Counted from the stretch's first letter, positions 44,669-53,138 are shown. The stretch is DNA of 64,000 bases from SPCO01 sp964579825 (GCA_964579825.1 CAZOHT010000020.1:1-64000); one strand, 5' to 3'. Made by a program: numbers and translations. The notes: a model not told the origin generated them from the letters alone.

Positions 44669-45226
44669 ATGATCAGCACCGGTGAACTCAAGAAGGGCGT
44701 CGCCATCGAGCTCGACGGCGAGCTCTGGCAGATCCTCGACTACCACCACATCAAGATGGGCCGGGGATCCGCCCAGGTCCGCATCACCCTGCGCAACATC
44801 AAGCGCGGGCAGACCGTGGAGCGCTCGTTCCAGGCCGGCACGAAGTGGCCGCGAGCGTCCATGGAGAAGCGACCCGTCCAGTTCCTGTACCGCGACGGCG
44901 ACGACTTCCACTTCATGGACAACGACACGTACGACCAGTTCTCCCTGACCGCCGACGCGCTGGGCGACACGGCGCAGTACCTCAAGGACGGCATGACCCT
45001 GGACCGGACCAGCTACCAGGGCGAGACGATCGGGATCGAGGTGCCGATCACGGTGGATCTCGCGGTCGTCGAGACGGAGCCCGGCTTCGCCGGGGACACC
45101 CAGAGCGGGGCCCGCAAGCCCGCCACGACCGAGACCGGTCTCATCGTCCAGGTGCCGATCTTCGTCGAGCCGGGGGACACCATCCGGATCGATACGCGGA
45201 CCGGGGAATACCAGACCCGGGTCTAG
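44669..45226 (+). CDS. efp: translation elongation factor P
   Basis: A 185-residue three-domain EF-P (KOW-like N-domain 1-65, OB domain 66-130, C-terminal domain 131-185) that relieves ribosome stalling at polyproline. The tip of domain I reads KMGRGSAQ, so the residue normally modified is Arg32 rather than Lys34 of the beta-lysylated type. Arginine occurs both in rhamnosylated EF-P (EarP-dependent) and in unmodified lineages; no earP-like gene is in this window. Its stop is 2 nt from the xseA start. Confidence 0.96.
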   Translation: MISTGELKKGVAIELDGELWQILDYHHIKMGRGSAQVRITLRNIKRGQTVERSFQAGTKWPRASMEKRPVQFLYRDGDDFHFMDNDTYDQFSLTADALGDTAQYLKDGMTLDRTSYQGETIGIEVPITVDLAVVETEPGFAGDTQSGARKPATTETGLIVQVPIFVEPGDTIRIDTRTGEYQTRV

Positions 45227-45228
45227 CC

Positions 45229-46653
45229 GTGCCGAGCTCGGATCCGCCGGACTGGGCGCTCCCGAGCTGGGATTCGATCGTGGACGGGACCGGGCTCTCC
45301 GGAGCTGGGACGTCGGGGGGAGCGACCGGCCAGGGCACGCCCAAGGCGCCCGGCACGTTCGGCGTCCGCATCCTGGGCGTCAGCGAGGCCACCCGCGCCA
45401 TCCGTGACGCCGTGCGGTCCGATCCGCGCCTCGGTGACCTGTGGGTCGAGGGCGAGATCAGCCGCGTCACGATCTCATCCGCCGGGCATGCGTACTTCGC
45501 GCTCAAGGACGAGCGCAGCCAGCTGCAATGCGTCTGGTTCCGCGACGACCGGCTCCGATCCGCGTTCGAAGCGCAGACCGGGTTGCGCGTCGTGGCCCAC
45601 GGCCGGATGGACCTGTACGAGCCGAACGGTGGGCTCCAGCTGTACGTCGAGTCGATCCAGCCGGCCGGGGTGGGGGATCTCGCGCTCAGGTTCGAGGCGC
45701 TCAAGGCCCGCCTGGCGGCCGAGGGACTGTTCGACACCGCGCGCAAGCGTCGGCTCCCGCCGCGACCCGCGACCATCGCCGTCATCACCAGCCCGACCGG
45801 CGTCGTCTGGAAGGACATCTGCCACGTCCTGGGGCGCCGGTGGCCCCTGGCTCGCGTCGTCCTGGTGGCCGCCCAGGTCCAGGGCGAGAGCGCACCCGCG
45901 AGCCTGCTCGCGGCGTTCCGCCGGCTCGAGGCCCACGTCGCCCGCCTGCACGCCGAGGGTCGCGGCGCCGACGCGCCGACCGTCACGATCCTGGCCCGCG
46001 GGGGCGGGTCGCTCGAGGACCTCTGGGCCTTCAATGACGAGCGGGTGGTGCGGGCCGTCGTCGCCCACCCGCTGCCGGTCGTCTCCGGTGTCGGACACGA
46101 GTCGGACGTGACGCTGGCCGACTTCGCGGCGGACGTCCGGGCGCCGACCCCGTCCGCCGCCGCGGAGATCGTCGTGCCGGACCGCGCCGAGTACCTCGCC
46201 AACCTGGGCGTCGCCCGCCGCCGCCTCGATGCCGTCGCCGCGCGTCGCCTGACCGACGCGACCGGGCGACTGGCAGCCGAACGCCGCGCGCTCGAGCGGA
46301 CGGATCCGGTGGCCCGTCTCGCGGTCTCGCGTGAACGGGTCGGCCTGTTGCTGGATCGGGCGACGCGGGCCGCCGGAGCGCGCGTGGCCGGGGAGCGGGC
46401 ACGCCTGGGCCGGACGCGCGTCCTGCATGAGGCCGGCGCGCGGCGGGCCGCGATCGCGCGATCCGAGCTGGCCACGGCGGGCGCCGCGCTGACCGTGCTC
46501 GGCCCGCAGGCGACCCTCGAACGCGGCTACGCCATCGTCCGACGCGCCTCGGACGGGGCGATCGTGCGCGACCCCGACGAGGCACGCGCCGGTGAGCGCC
46601 TGGACCTGCGCGTCGCGCGTGGCAGCTTCCCGGCGACCTCGGATGCGCCGTGA
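45229..46653 (+). CDS. xseA: exodeoxyribonuclease VII large subunit
   Basis: A 474-residue nuclease subunit with a ~35-residue Ser/Gly-rich N-terminal extension, an OB-fold DNA-binding domain (LWVEGEISRVTISSAGHAYFALKD), the catalytic region (RPATIAVITSPTGVVWKDI, RGGGSLEDLWAFNDE, VSGVGHESDVTLADFAADVRAPTPSAAAE) and a long coiled-coil C-terminal part (about 320-430), ending LERGYAIVRR. ExoVII degrades single-stranded DNA and is toxic without its small subunit. A 47-codon gene overlaps its stop and separates it from xseB. Confidence 0.95.
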   Translation: MPSSDPPDWALPSWDSIVDGTGLSGAGTSGGATGQGTPKAPGTFGVRILGVSEATRAIRDAVRSDPRLGDLWVEGEISRVTISSAGHAYFALKDERSQLQCVWFRDDRLRSAFEAQTGLRVVAHGRMDLYEPNGGLQLYVESIQPAGVGDLALRFEALKARLAAEGLFDTARKRRLPPRPATIAVITSPTGVVWKDICHVLGRRWPLARVVLVAAQVQGESAPASLLAAFRRLEAHVARLHAEGRGADAPTVTILARGGGSLEDLWAFNDERVVRAVVAHPLPVVSGVGHESDVTLADFAADVRAPTPSAAAEIVVPDRAEYLANLGVARRRLDAVAARRLTDATGRLAAERRALERTDPVARLAVSRERVGLLLDRATRAAGARVAGERARLGRTRVLHEAGARRAAIARSELATAGAALTVLGPQATLERGYAIVRRASDGAIVRDPDEARAGERLDLRVARGSFPATSDAP

Positions 46654-46793
46654 CCCAGCTCGTCGCGGCGCTCGTTCTCATCGCGATCGCGGGTGCGCTG
46701 CTGGCCGGCGGGATCTGGTTCGGTATGCTGCTCGCTCCGCGGCTCGGACGGCTGGCGGACCCCGACGACGAGGCACCGAGTGACGACGACTGA
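46650..46793 (+). CDS. 47-residue membrane protein between xseA and xseB
   Basis: GTG 46650 overlaps the xseA stop by 4 nt (GTGA) and encodes 47 residues: one hydrophobic helix (about residues 4-29), a short basic patch (PRLGRL) and an acidic tail of Asp and Glu. Its stop lies 14 nt inside xseB. The architecture and the overlap are typical of a real small membrane protein. The family is unknown. Normally xseA and xseB are directly adjacent, so its position is unusual. Confidence 0.6.
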   Translation: MTQLVAALVLIAIAGALLAGGIWFGMLLAPRLGRLADPDDEAPSDDD

Positions 46794-47067
46794 CCCCCCG
46801 ACCGACCCGACTCCGGACCCTGCCATCGATGCCCTGACGTTCGACGACGCCCTCGCCGAGCTGCAGCGGGCGGTCGCGGAGCTCGAATCGGGTGGTCAGC
46901 CGCTGGAGGCCTCGATCGCGCTGTACGAGCGCGGCGTCGCCCTCCAGGCGCGCTGTGAGCGGTTGCTCGCCGAGGCGGAGCTCAAGGTCCAGCAGCTGAT
47001 GGCCCAGGCCGGCGGGGCGATCTCGGCCCGCGACGTGCGCCCGGAAGACGCCACCGACGACGCCTGA
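46780..47067 (+). CDS. xseB: exodeoxyribonuclease VII small subunit
   Basis: A 95-residue protein with the XseB two-helix core (LTFDDALAELQRAVAELESGGQPLEASIALYERGVALQARCERLLAEAELKVQQL) and short Pro/Thr-rich and acidic ends. It binds the coiled coil of XseA and limits its activity. GTG 46780 gives the usual length and overlaps the small membrane gene. Confidence 0.93.
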   Translation: MTTTDPPTDPTPDPAIDALTFDDALAELQRAVAELESGGQPLEASIALYERGVALQARCERLLAEAELKVQQLMAQAGGAISARDVRPEDATDDA

Positions 47068-47104
47068 CCGGCGCGTCGACCGGCCGCTCGAGGCGTCCCG
47101 ACCA

Positions 47105-47148
47105 GGTCGCGCGTCGGCGACGTGGCATCGACCGTGGGTCGCGCGTCG
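47105..47148 (+). repeat. 12-bp direct repeat upstream of dxs
   Basis: GGTCGCGCGTCG occurs at 47105-47116 and 47137-47148, 32 bp apart (about three helical turns), 50-98 nt upstream of the dxs -10. A direct-repeat activator or repressor site is possible. The rest of the 144-nt gap holds only the dxs promoter. Confidence 0.5.
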
Positions 47149-47197
47149 TAGCATCGGCGGACCGCCGGAGAAACTGGCGACTTGCCGGGAACAGGTT

Positions 47198-47203
47198 TAC
47201 ACT
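47198..47203 (+). promoter_or_regulatory. putative -10 element of dxs (leaderless)
   Basis: TACACT lies 8 nt before the dxs ATG, preceded by an AT-richer stretch (GGTT). There is no Shine-Dalgarno sequence, so transcription would begin at or next to the start codon. Confidence 0.5.
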
Positions 47204-47211
47204 GACGCGCG

Positions 47212-49260
47212 ATGTCGATGCTGTCCGAACTCCAGTCACCCGCCGATCTGCGCGGCATGGACGAGATCCAGCTCGCCCAGTTGGCCCTCGAGATCCGCGA
47301 GACGATCATCGCCACCGTCGCGACGACGGGCGGCCACCTCGGGTCCTCGCTCGGCGTGGTCGAGCTGACCATCGCCCTGCACCGCCTGCTGGAGTCGCCA
47401 CGCGATCGCATCGTGTGGGATACGGGCCACCAGGCCTACCCGCACAAGCTCCTCACTGGTCGCCTGGAGCGGTTCGGGACGCTGCGGCAGCTCGATGGCG
47501 TGGGCGGGTTCCCGCGGCGCTCCGAATCGGCCCACGACGTGTTCGATGGCGGCCATGCCGGCACCGGCCTGTCGATCGCCGAGGGCCTGGCCGAGGCGCG
47601 CGACATCCGCCACGGCCTCGAGCGGATCGCGGTCGTCGTCGGTGACGCCGCGCTGATGAGCGGCCTGTCGCTCGAGGCGCTCAACGACATCGGCCAGCGC
47701 CAGACCCAGATGCTCATCATCGTGAACGACAACGAGATGTCGATCAGCCCGACGGTCGGCGCCTTCAGCAAGTACCTGTCGCAGATCAAGCTGTCGAACG
47801 CCTGGCGCCAGGGCAAGGGCGCCTACGACCGCACCGTGGAGCGCATCCCGGTCGTGGGTCCGACGACGCTCGAATGGAGCCGGCGGCTCCGCAAGTCGGT
47901 GGTGAGCTTCGCCCAGCCGGGCCAGCTCTTCGAGGATCTGGGCCTGACCTACATCGGGGTCGTGCCCGGCCACGACATGCACGCCCTGCTCGAGACCCTG
48001 GGACGGGCCCTGGACCTGCCGGGACCGACCATCGTCCACGTCCGGACCCAGAAGGGTCGAGGCTTCCGCCCCGCCGAGGCGGACCAGATCGGGTTCCACG
48101 GGGCGGCGCTGCCGCCGATGGGGGTCGCGCCGACCGTCGACGCCTACGACGGCAAGAAGCGCGAGCCGGCGGTCGCGACCGCGCCCGCGGCGACCGCCCG
48201 GCCGATGCCGTCCGAATCGATGGCCGACGACGCGGCGCCGCCGGCCGCGGTCGTGGCGGCCCCGAAGAAGGCGCCCAACTACACGTCGGTGTTCGCCGAC
48301 GAGCTCATCGCCCTGGCGCGCACGGATCGCCGGATCGTCGGGATCACGGCCGGGATGCCGACCGGCACGGGGATGGCGCGCTTCCAGGCCGAGTACCCGG
48401 AGCGGTTCTTCGATGTCGGCATCGCCGAGCAGCATTCGGTGACGTTCGCGACCGGGTTGGCGCTCGGTGGCATGCGACCGGTCGTGGCGCTCTATTCGAC
48501 CTTCCTGCAGCGCGCGTTCGACCAGACCGTCCACGACGTCTGCCAGAACGACCAGCCGGTGCTGATCGCCGTGGACCGGGCCGGTCTCGTCGGCGAGGAC
48601 GGCACGAGCCACCAGGGCATGTTCACGCTCCCGGCCCAGCGCCAGCTGCCGAACCTGGTCATCGCCAGCCCGCGCGACGAGCAGGAGCTTCGCTCGCTGC
48701 TCCACACGGCGTTCGCGCAAGACCATCCGTTCGCGCTGCATTACCCGCGTGACGCGGGCTTCGGTCTGCCCTCCGTCGAGCCGTCGGTCATCCCGGTCGG
48801 GCGCGGCGAGGTGCTGCGCGAGGGCGACGACGTGCTCCTGGTCGGCTTCGGGCCGATCGTGGCGCGGGTCTCGGAGGCCGCCGAGACGCTGACGGCCCAA
48901 GGGTGGTCCGTGGGCGTCATCAACGCCCGGTTCGCCAAGCCACTCGACGGCCAACTGATCCTGGACCAGGCCCGCGGCAAGCGACTCGTGGTCACGGTCG
49001 AGGAGAGCGTCGTGACCGGCGGGTTCGGGAGCGGCGTGCTGGAGCTCTTCGAGGAGGCCCGCCTGACCGATCCGGCCCTGCGCGACGTCATCGTCCATGT
49101 CGTGGGCATCCCAGGCGATCGATTCGTCGATCACGGGTCGGTGACCGATCTCCGGCGCACCCTGCGCCTGGACGCCCCGGGTCTGGCCGCCCAGGTGCTC
49201 GAGACCTTGACCGCGCTCCAGGCCACTCCCGGGACGTCCAAGGCCCGTCGATCCGCCTAG
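47212..49260 (+). CDS. dxs: 1-deoxy-D-xylulose-5-phosphate synthase
   Basis: A 682-residue thiamine-diphosphate enzyme that condenses pyruvate and glyceraldehyde 3-phosphate at the start of the MEP isoprenoid pathway. The active-site TTGGHLGSSLGVVELT and TGHQAYPHK are present. The TPP/Mg motif reads GDAALMSGL (Gly144-Asp145-Ala146) instead of the usual GDG, followed by VNDNEMSIS (172-174 NDN). The catalytic Glu region is GIAEQHSVTFATGLAL. An Ala/Pro-rich linker (about 309-357) is longer than usual between the two halves. ispH at 61756 supplies the last step of the same pathway. It follows xseB with its own promoter. Confidence 0.94.
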   Translation: MSMLSELQSPADLRGMDEIQLAQLALEIRETIIATVATTGGHLGSSLGVVELTIALHRLLESPRDRIVWDTGHQAYPHKLLTGRLERFGTLRQLDGVGGFPRRSESAHDVFDGGHAGTGLSIAEGLAEARDIRHGLERIAVVVGDAALMSGLSLEALNDIGQRQTQMLIIVNDNEMSISPTVGAFSKYLSQIKLSNAWRQGKGAYDRTVERIPVVGPTTLEWSRRLRKSVVSFAQPGQLFEDLGLTYIGVVPGHDMHALLETLGRALDLPGPTIVHVRTQKGRGFRPAEADQIGFHGAALPPMGVAPTVDAYDGKKREPAVATAPAATARPMPSESMADDAAPPAAVVAAPKKAPNYTSVFADELIALARTDRRIVGITAGMPTGTGMARFQAEYPERFFDVGIAEQHSVTFATGLALGGMRPVVALYSTFLQRAFDQTVHDVCQNDQPVLIAVDRAGLVGEDGTSHQGMFTLPAQRQLPNLVIASPRDEQELRSLLHTAFAQDHPFALHYPRDAGFGLPSVEPSVIPVGRGEVLREGDDVLLVGFGPIVARVSEAAETLTAQGWSVGVINARFAKPLDGQLILDQARGKRLVVTVEESVVTGGFGSGVLELFEEARLTDPALRDVIVHVVGIPGDRFVDHGSVTDLRRTLRLDAPGLAAQVLETLTALQATPGTSKARRSA

Positions 49261-49267
49261 CCTCGAC

Positions 49268-49283
49268 GAGCCAGTCATGGCTC
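49268..49283 (+). terminator. hairpin after dxs
   Basis: GAGCCA (49268-49273) and TGGCTC (49278-49283) form a perfect 6-bp stem with a GTCA loop, 8 nt after the dxs stop. There is no T tract, so it is at best a weak terminator. The arms match those of the hairpin at 22126. Confidence 0.35.
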
Positions 49284-49324
49284 CGCGCAGGGGCCGCAGC
49301 ACGCAGCGCCTGGGATTTCGACTA

Positions 49325-49353
49325 TCGACGGTCGCTATAGCGACATGTAGACT
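49325..49353 (+). promoter_or_regulatory. promoter with palindromic operator in its spacer
   Basis: TCGACG (49325-49330) and TAGACT (49348-49353) are separated by 17 nt, like a -35/-10 pair. The spacer contains the perfect 14-bp palindrome GTCGCTATAGCGAC (49331-49344). It precedes the TolB-like gene by about 55 nt. A repressor or MerR-type activator site is the natural reading. Confidence 0.5.
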
Positions 49354-49409
49354 AGCCCCGATCCGATGCCGGGCGGCCGGAGTGCCCCGGGCGGGATCGG
49401 GAGGCTGGC

Positions 49410-51449
49410 ATGACGATCCCCGTCAGTCCCGCGCGAGACGCCGACGTGCCCACCGTGGCGACGCGACCGGTGGTCCGGGCACGGCCGGCATCCGTCCGGA
49501 TGGATGGCCTCGTCACCACGGTGACGGCGCTCCTGGTCGTCGGCGTCTACCTGGTCCTGTGGGCCGACCTTCGCGGCGAGCTTGACGATCGCGTCTTCAC
49601 GTCCTGGCACGTCCCGGCGTACGCGGCACTCCTCGGGCTCATCCTCGTCGTCGTCCTGTCCGCCGATCGGGCGATGCGGCGCGGACAGTCATGGCGGACC
49701 GCCCTGCCGTCCGGTTACCTGACGGTGGTCGTGGGCGTCGGGATCCTCGCGGCCTATCCGCTCGTGGAACTCGTCTCGCCCTGGTCACCGGATGCCGGCG
49801 ACGGGGTCGGCGGAGCCGTTCGGCTGTCCGGTCTGCTGATCCCGCTGGGACTCGTCCTGATCGTCCTGGCACCGCTCCGTGCCGACGCCGACGACCCCGG
49901 TCGGAGTCGGGCTCGCACCGCCGTCCGCCGTCTCCCGGCGATGCTCGCTGGGGGGCTCCTGCTCGCCGCCCTGTGGATCCCGATCCTGCCGCTGTCGCCG
50001 TTGGCCGGAGTCCCGGCGGCGGCGACGAGTCCGGCTCGCGACGCCACGCGCCAGCAGCTCGTCGCCAACGACCAGTGGTCGGGCGTCTGGGTCGAGTCCG
50101 TCGATCGCCGGACGACGACCCACCTGACCTTCGGCAATCAGGCTCGCGAGGCCATCTGGTCGCCTGACGGTCAGCGGATCGCGTTCGGGGAGGGTCCCGA
50201 CCTCAGCCTCATGCGGCCCGACGGCAGCGGGCGGGTGTCGCTGGCGTCGAGCCGCGGGGTGGAGGCCTGGATGTCATGGGCTCCCGACTCGTCGCGCATC
50301 GCCTACATGCTGCCGACCCAGCGGGACCTCGGCGCCGTGACGGTCGCCAGCGAGCCCCCGACACCGGCACCCGGGGGCTTCGGGCCGCTCAGCCCGGATG
50401 GGTTGGATCTCGGGTCCGGACCGCGCGGCCAGCCCGGTGACGAGTGGGACCTGTGGGTCGTCGGGATCGACGGCAGCGATCCGGTGCAGCTCACGGACGC
50501 GGCCGGCGTCGAAGGCGGGCCCTCGTGGTCGCCGGATGGCCGCGAGATCGTCTACCACTCGAGCCACCTCGGCCAGTCCGAACTGTGGATCATGCCGGCC
50601 GCGGGTGGCGAGAGTCGCCGGCTGACCGACGACCCCGCCGAGGACCTGACGGCCGCCTGGTCGCCGGACGGGTCGCGCATCGCCTTCACCAGCGACCGAG
50701 GCGGCGACTACGAGCTGTACTCGGTGGCGATCGATGGGTCCGACCTGCGGCAGATCACGAACTCGGACGGCCAGGCCTGGAACCCGAGCTGGTCGCCCGA
50801 CGGGCGGACGATCGCCTTCCTGTGCAGTGGTCCGGCCGAGACCGATGTCACCGAGGTCTGCACGATCATCCTGTCCACCGGGCTCGTCCGCCAGTACACC
50901 GACGACGTGCGGGACAGCATCTGGCTGTCGAACCAGGCCTGGTCGGCCGATGGCAAGACGCTGCTCTGGTCGGCGCGTCGGTTGACGCCGGAGGAGCAGG
51001 CGACCGCCGCGGTGGCGAGAGGCGTGGACGACGCGTTCGATGTCGCCCGGCTGTTGCTGGCGACCGGGGCCCTGGTGCTGGTCGTGCTCATCGCCTGGCA
51101 GCGCCGGGTCCGGGCCACCGGCCTGCTCGTCGCCGTCATGGTCGTGCCACTCGTCCTGACCGCCGCGGTCTTCGATGAGCTCCGGTTCGTGCCGGCCGTC
51201 CTGGTCGCGGCCGTGGCCACCGAGATCGCGGTCCGGGAGCTCAGGCCCTGGGCCGATCGATCCCGCCTGGTCGTCGTGGCCGCCGTCCTCGCAGCCGGCT
51301 GGGTGGTCGCCTACCTGGCGACCCTGGCCATCTCCGGCGACCTGCGCTGGTCCGTCCAGCTGACGGTGGGCGTCGCTCTCCTGTGCACGACCGTCGGGGC
51401 GCTCCTCATCCAGCCGGTCCTCGGCCGGGGTGGCACCGAGACCGGGTGA
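49410..51449 (+). CDS. membrane protein with TolB-like beta-propeller
   Basis: A 679-residue protein. Five hydrophobic segments lie in the N-terminal 200 residues, then comes an external WD40-like/PD40 propeller (about 225-510) with repeated (S/P)WSPDG..IAF blades, for example AIWSPDGQRIAF, PSWSPDGREIVY, AAWSPDGSRIAF and PSWSPDGRTIAF. Four or more C-terminal hydrophobic segments (about 540-675) follow. PD40 propellers bind proteins or peptides in the envelope; here the propeller is sandwiched between two membrane domains, unlike periplasmic TolB. ATG 49410 has GGGAGG 6 nt upstream. It is inserted between dxs and tlyA. Confidence 0.75.
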   Translation: MTIPVSPARDADVPTVATRPVVRARPASVRMDGLVTTVTALLVVGVYLVLWADLRGELDDRVFTSWHVPAYAALLGLILVVVLSADRAMRRGQSWRTALPSGYLTVVVGVGILAAYPLVELVSPWSPDAGDGVGGAVRLSGLLIPLGLVLIVLAPLRADADDPGRSRARTAVRRLPAMLAGGLLLAALWIPILPLSPLAGVPAAATSPARDATRQQLVANDQWSGVWVESVDRRTTTHLTFGNQAREAIWSPDGQRIAFGEGPDLSLMRPDGSGRVSLASSRGVEAWMSWAPDSSRIAYMLPTQRDLGAVTVASEPPTPAPGGFGPLSPDGLDLGSGPRGQPGDEWDLWVVGIDGSDPVQLTDAAGVEGGPSWSPDGREIVYHSSHLGQSELWIMPAAGGESRRLTDDPAEDLTAAWSPDGSRIAFTSDRGGDYELYSVAIDGSDLRQITNSDGQAWNPSWSPDGRTIAFLCSGPAETDVTEVCTIILSTGLVRQYTDDVRDSIWLSNQAWSADGKTLLWSARRLTPEEQATAAVARGVDDAFDVARLLLATGALVLVVLIAWQRRVRATGLLVAVMVVPLVLTAAVFDELRFVPAVLVAAVATEIAVRELRPWADRSRLVVVAAVLAAGWVVAYLATLAISGDLRWSVQLTVGVALLCTTVGALLIQPVLGRGGTETG

Positions 51450-51471
51450 TCCCCGGTGCAGCGAGCTGTGC

Positions 51472-51477
51472 CACGAT
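51472..51477 (+). promoter_or_regulatory. possible -10 element of tlyA (leaderless)
   Basis: CACGAT lies 6 nt before GTG 51484. The first base departs from the TAnnnT pattern, so support is weaker than elsewhere. Confidence 0.3.
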
Positions 51478-51483
51478 AGGCGC

Positions 51484-52296
51484 GTGAGTCCCACGGCCTC
51501 GACCCGACCGGAACGGATGCGCCTGGACCAGCTGCTCGTGGAGCGCGGTCTCGTCGAGTCGCGCAGCCGGGCCCAGGCGCTGGTGATGGCGGGCAAGGTC
51601 CGGGTCGGCGACGGCGATGCCGCTCGCCTGGACCGGAAGGCCGGCGACCTGATCGCGGCGGATGTCCAGGTCACGGTGCTGGAGCCCAGTCCGTACGTGA
51701 GCCGCGGGGGCCACAAGCTCGCGGCCGCGCTGGATGCCTTCGAGATCGATCCGGCGGGCTCGGTCTGCCTGGATGTCGGGGCCTCGACCGGCGGTTTCAC
51801 CGACGTCCTGTTGCAGCGCGGCGCGACGCGGGTCTACGCTCTGGACGTGGGTCGCGGACAGCTGGCCGAATCGCTCCGGCGGGACCCGCGGGTCGTGTCG
51901 ATGGAGCGGACCAACGCCCGGACGTTGACCGCCGCCACGCTTCCCGAACCGGTCGCCCTCGTCTCGATCGACGTCTCGTTCATCTCGCTCGCCCTGATCC
52001 TGGGTCCCGTGGCATCCACCCTGGCGCCCGGCGGCGCGATCGTGCCGCTGGTCAAGCCGCAGTTCGAGGCCGGCCGCGGACGGACGGACCACGGCGTCGT
52101 GCGCGACCCGGCGATCCATCGTGAGGTCCTCGACGCGGTCGTCGCGAGTGCCGCGGACGTCGGCCTGGGGGCACGGGCCGTGATCGCCTCGCCGATCACC
52201 GGGCCGGAGGGGAACCGGGAATTCCTGCTCCATCTGGCACCCGGCCCGGGCTGTGCCGAGATCGCCGATCGCATCGCCGAGGTGGTCGACGCATGA
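51484..52296 (+). CDS. tlyA: TlyA-family rRNA 2'-O-methyltransferase
   Basis: A 270-residue protein with an N-terminal S4 RNA-binding domain (RLDQLLVERGLVESRSRAQALVMAGKV) and an FtsJ-like methyltransferase domain (SAM motif CLDVGASTGGFTDVLLQRGA near residue 98; Lys in VKPQFEAGRG). TlyA proteins 2'-O-methylate 16S and/or 23S rRNA; some have been called hemolysins. GTG 51484 starts the unit; an ATG 11 codons later is an alternative. It overlaps nadK by 4 nt. The order tlyA-nadK-recN is conserved in many bacteria. Confidence 0.93.
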   Translation: MSPTASTRPERMRLDQLLVERGLVESRSRAQALVMAGKVRVGDGDAARLDRKAGDLIAADVQVTVLEPSPYVSRGGHKLAAALDAFEIDPAGSVCLDVGASTGGFTDVLLQRGATRVYALDVGRGQLAESLRRDPRVVSMERTNARTLTAATLPEPVALVSIDVSFISLALILGPVASTLAPGGAIVPLVKPQFEAGRGRTDHGVVRDPAIHREVLDAVVASAADVGLGARAVIASPITGPEGNREFLLHLAPGPGCAEIADRIAEVVDA

Positions 52297-53138
52297 CCGT
52301 CAAGCGGATCGGGTTCGCCTACAACCCGACGAACGCCGATGCGATCGAGCTGGCCGAGCGGGCCGCCGGCTGGTGTCGTGTCCGCGGCCTCGAGCACTGG
52401 ACCCTCCAGGCGGCCGACATGGCCGGCCAGCTGGCGGAGTTGCCGACGACCGATGTCGTGTTCGTCCTCGGCGGCGACGGCACGTTCCTGCGGGCGATCC
52501 GGGCGGTCGCCGAGGTGGACGTGCCGATCCTCGGCGTCAATCTCGGCAAGGTCGGGTTCCTCTCGAAGGCGGAAGCCAGTGAACTCGAGTCGGTGCTGGC
52601 CCTCGTCGTGGCCGGCGACTACGGGATCGATGAACGGATGGCGCTCGAGGGCCGGATCCTGCGCGGCGACCAGCCGATCGACGGCGACCGCCACGTCGCG
52701 CTCAACGACATCGTGGTCGCCCGCGGGTCCCTGGCCCGGGTCTGTCGGCTCGATGTCGCCATCGACGGGACGCATCTCGCCACGTTCCTCGCCGATGGAC
52801 TCATCGTGTCGAGCCCGACGGGTTCCACCGGCTACTCGTTCTCGGCCGGGGGCCCGATCGTGGATCCGGTCAGTCGCAACCTGATCATCACGCCGATCGC
52901 CGCCTACCTGTCGGCCTTCCGCTCCGTCGTCGTGAGCCCGAGGCAGGTCGTCCGCTGCACGGTCGTGGATGCACTCGAAGCGCTCGTGTCGATCGACGGC
53001 CGCGAGGACCTCCGGCTCGAGGTCGGCGATGTCGTCGAGGTCCGTGCCGTGGAGCGGCCGATCCGGCTCGTCGAGCCGGCCGGTGCGCTGTCGTACTGGG
53101 ACCTGCTCCGCCATAAGGTGGAGCTGCTGCCGTCGTGA
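52293..53138 (+). CDS. nadK: NAD kinase
   Basis: A 281-residue enzyme that phosphorylates NAD to NADP. The phosphate-binding GGDGT is at residues 60-64, followed by LGVNLGKVGFL, the NAD-contact LND(I) and the SSPTGSTGYSFSAGGPIVDP signature. The ATG overlaps the tlyA stop (ATGA), and recN follows 10 nt after its stop. Confidence 0.96.
   Translation: MTVKRIGFAYNPTNADAIELAERAAGWCRVRGLEHWTLQAADMAGQLAELPTTDVVFVLGGDGTFLRAIRAVAEVDVPILGVNLGKVGFLSKAEASELESVLALVVAGDYGIDERMALEGRILRGDQPIDGDRHVALNDIVVARGSLARVCRLDVAIDGTHLATFLADGLIVSSPTGSTGYSFSAGGPIVDPVSRNLIITPIAAYLSAFRSVVVSPRQVVRCTVVDALEALVSIDGREDLRLEVGDVVEVRAVERPIRLVEPAGALSYWDLLRHKVELLPS

Noticed and set aside
47236..49302. A 688-codon minus-strand frame opposite dxs
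   Set aside because: Antisense shadow of dxs with biased composition.
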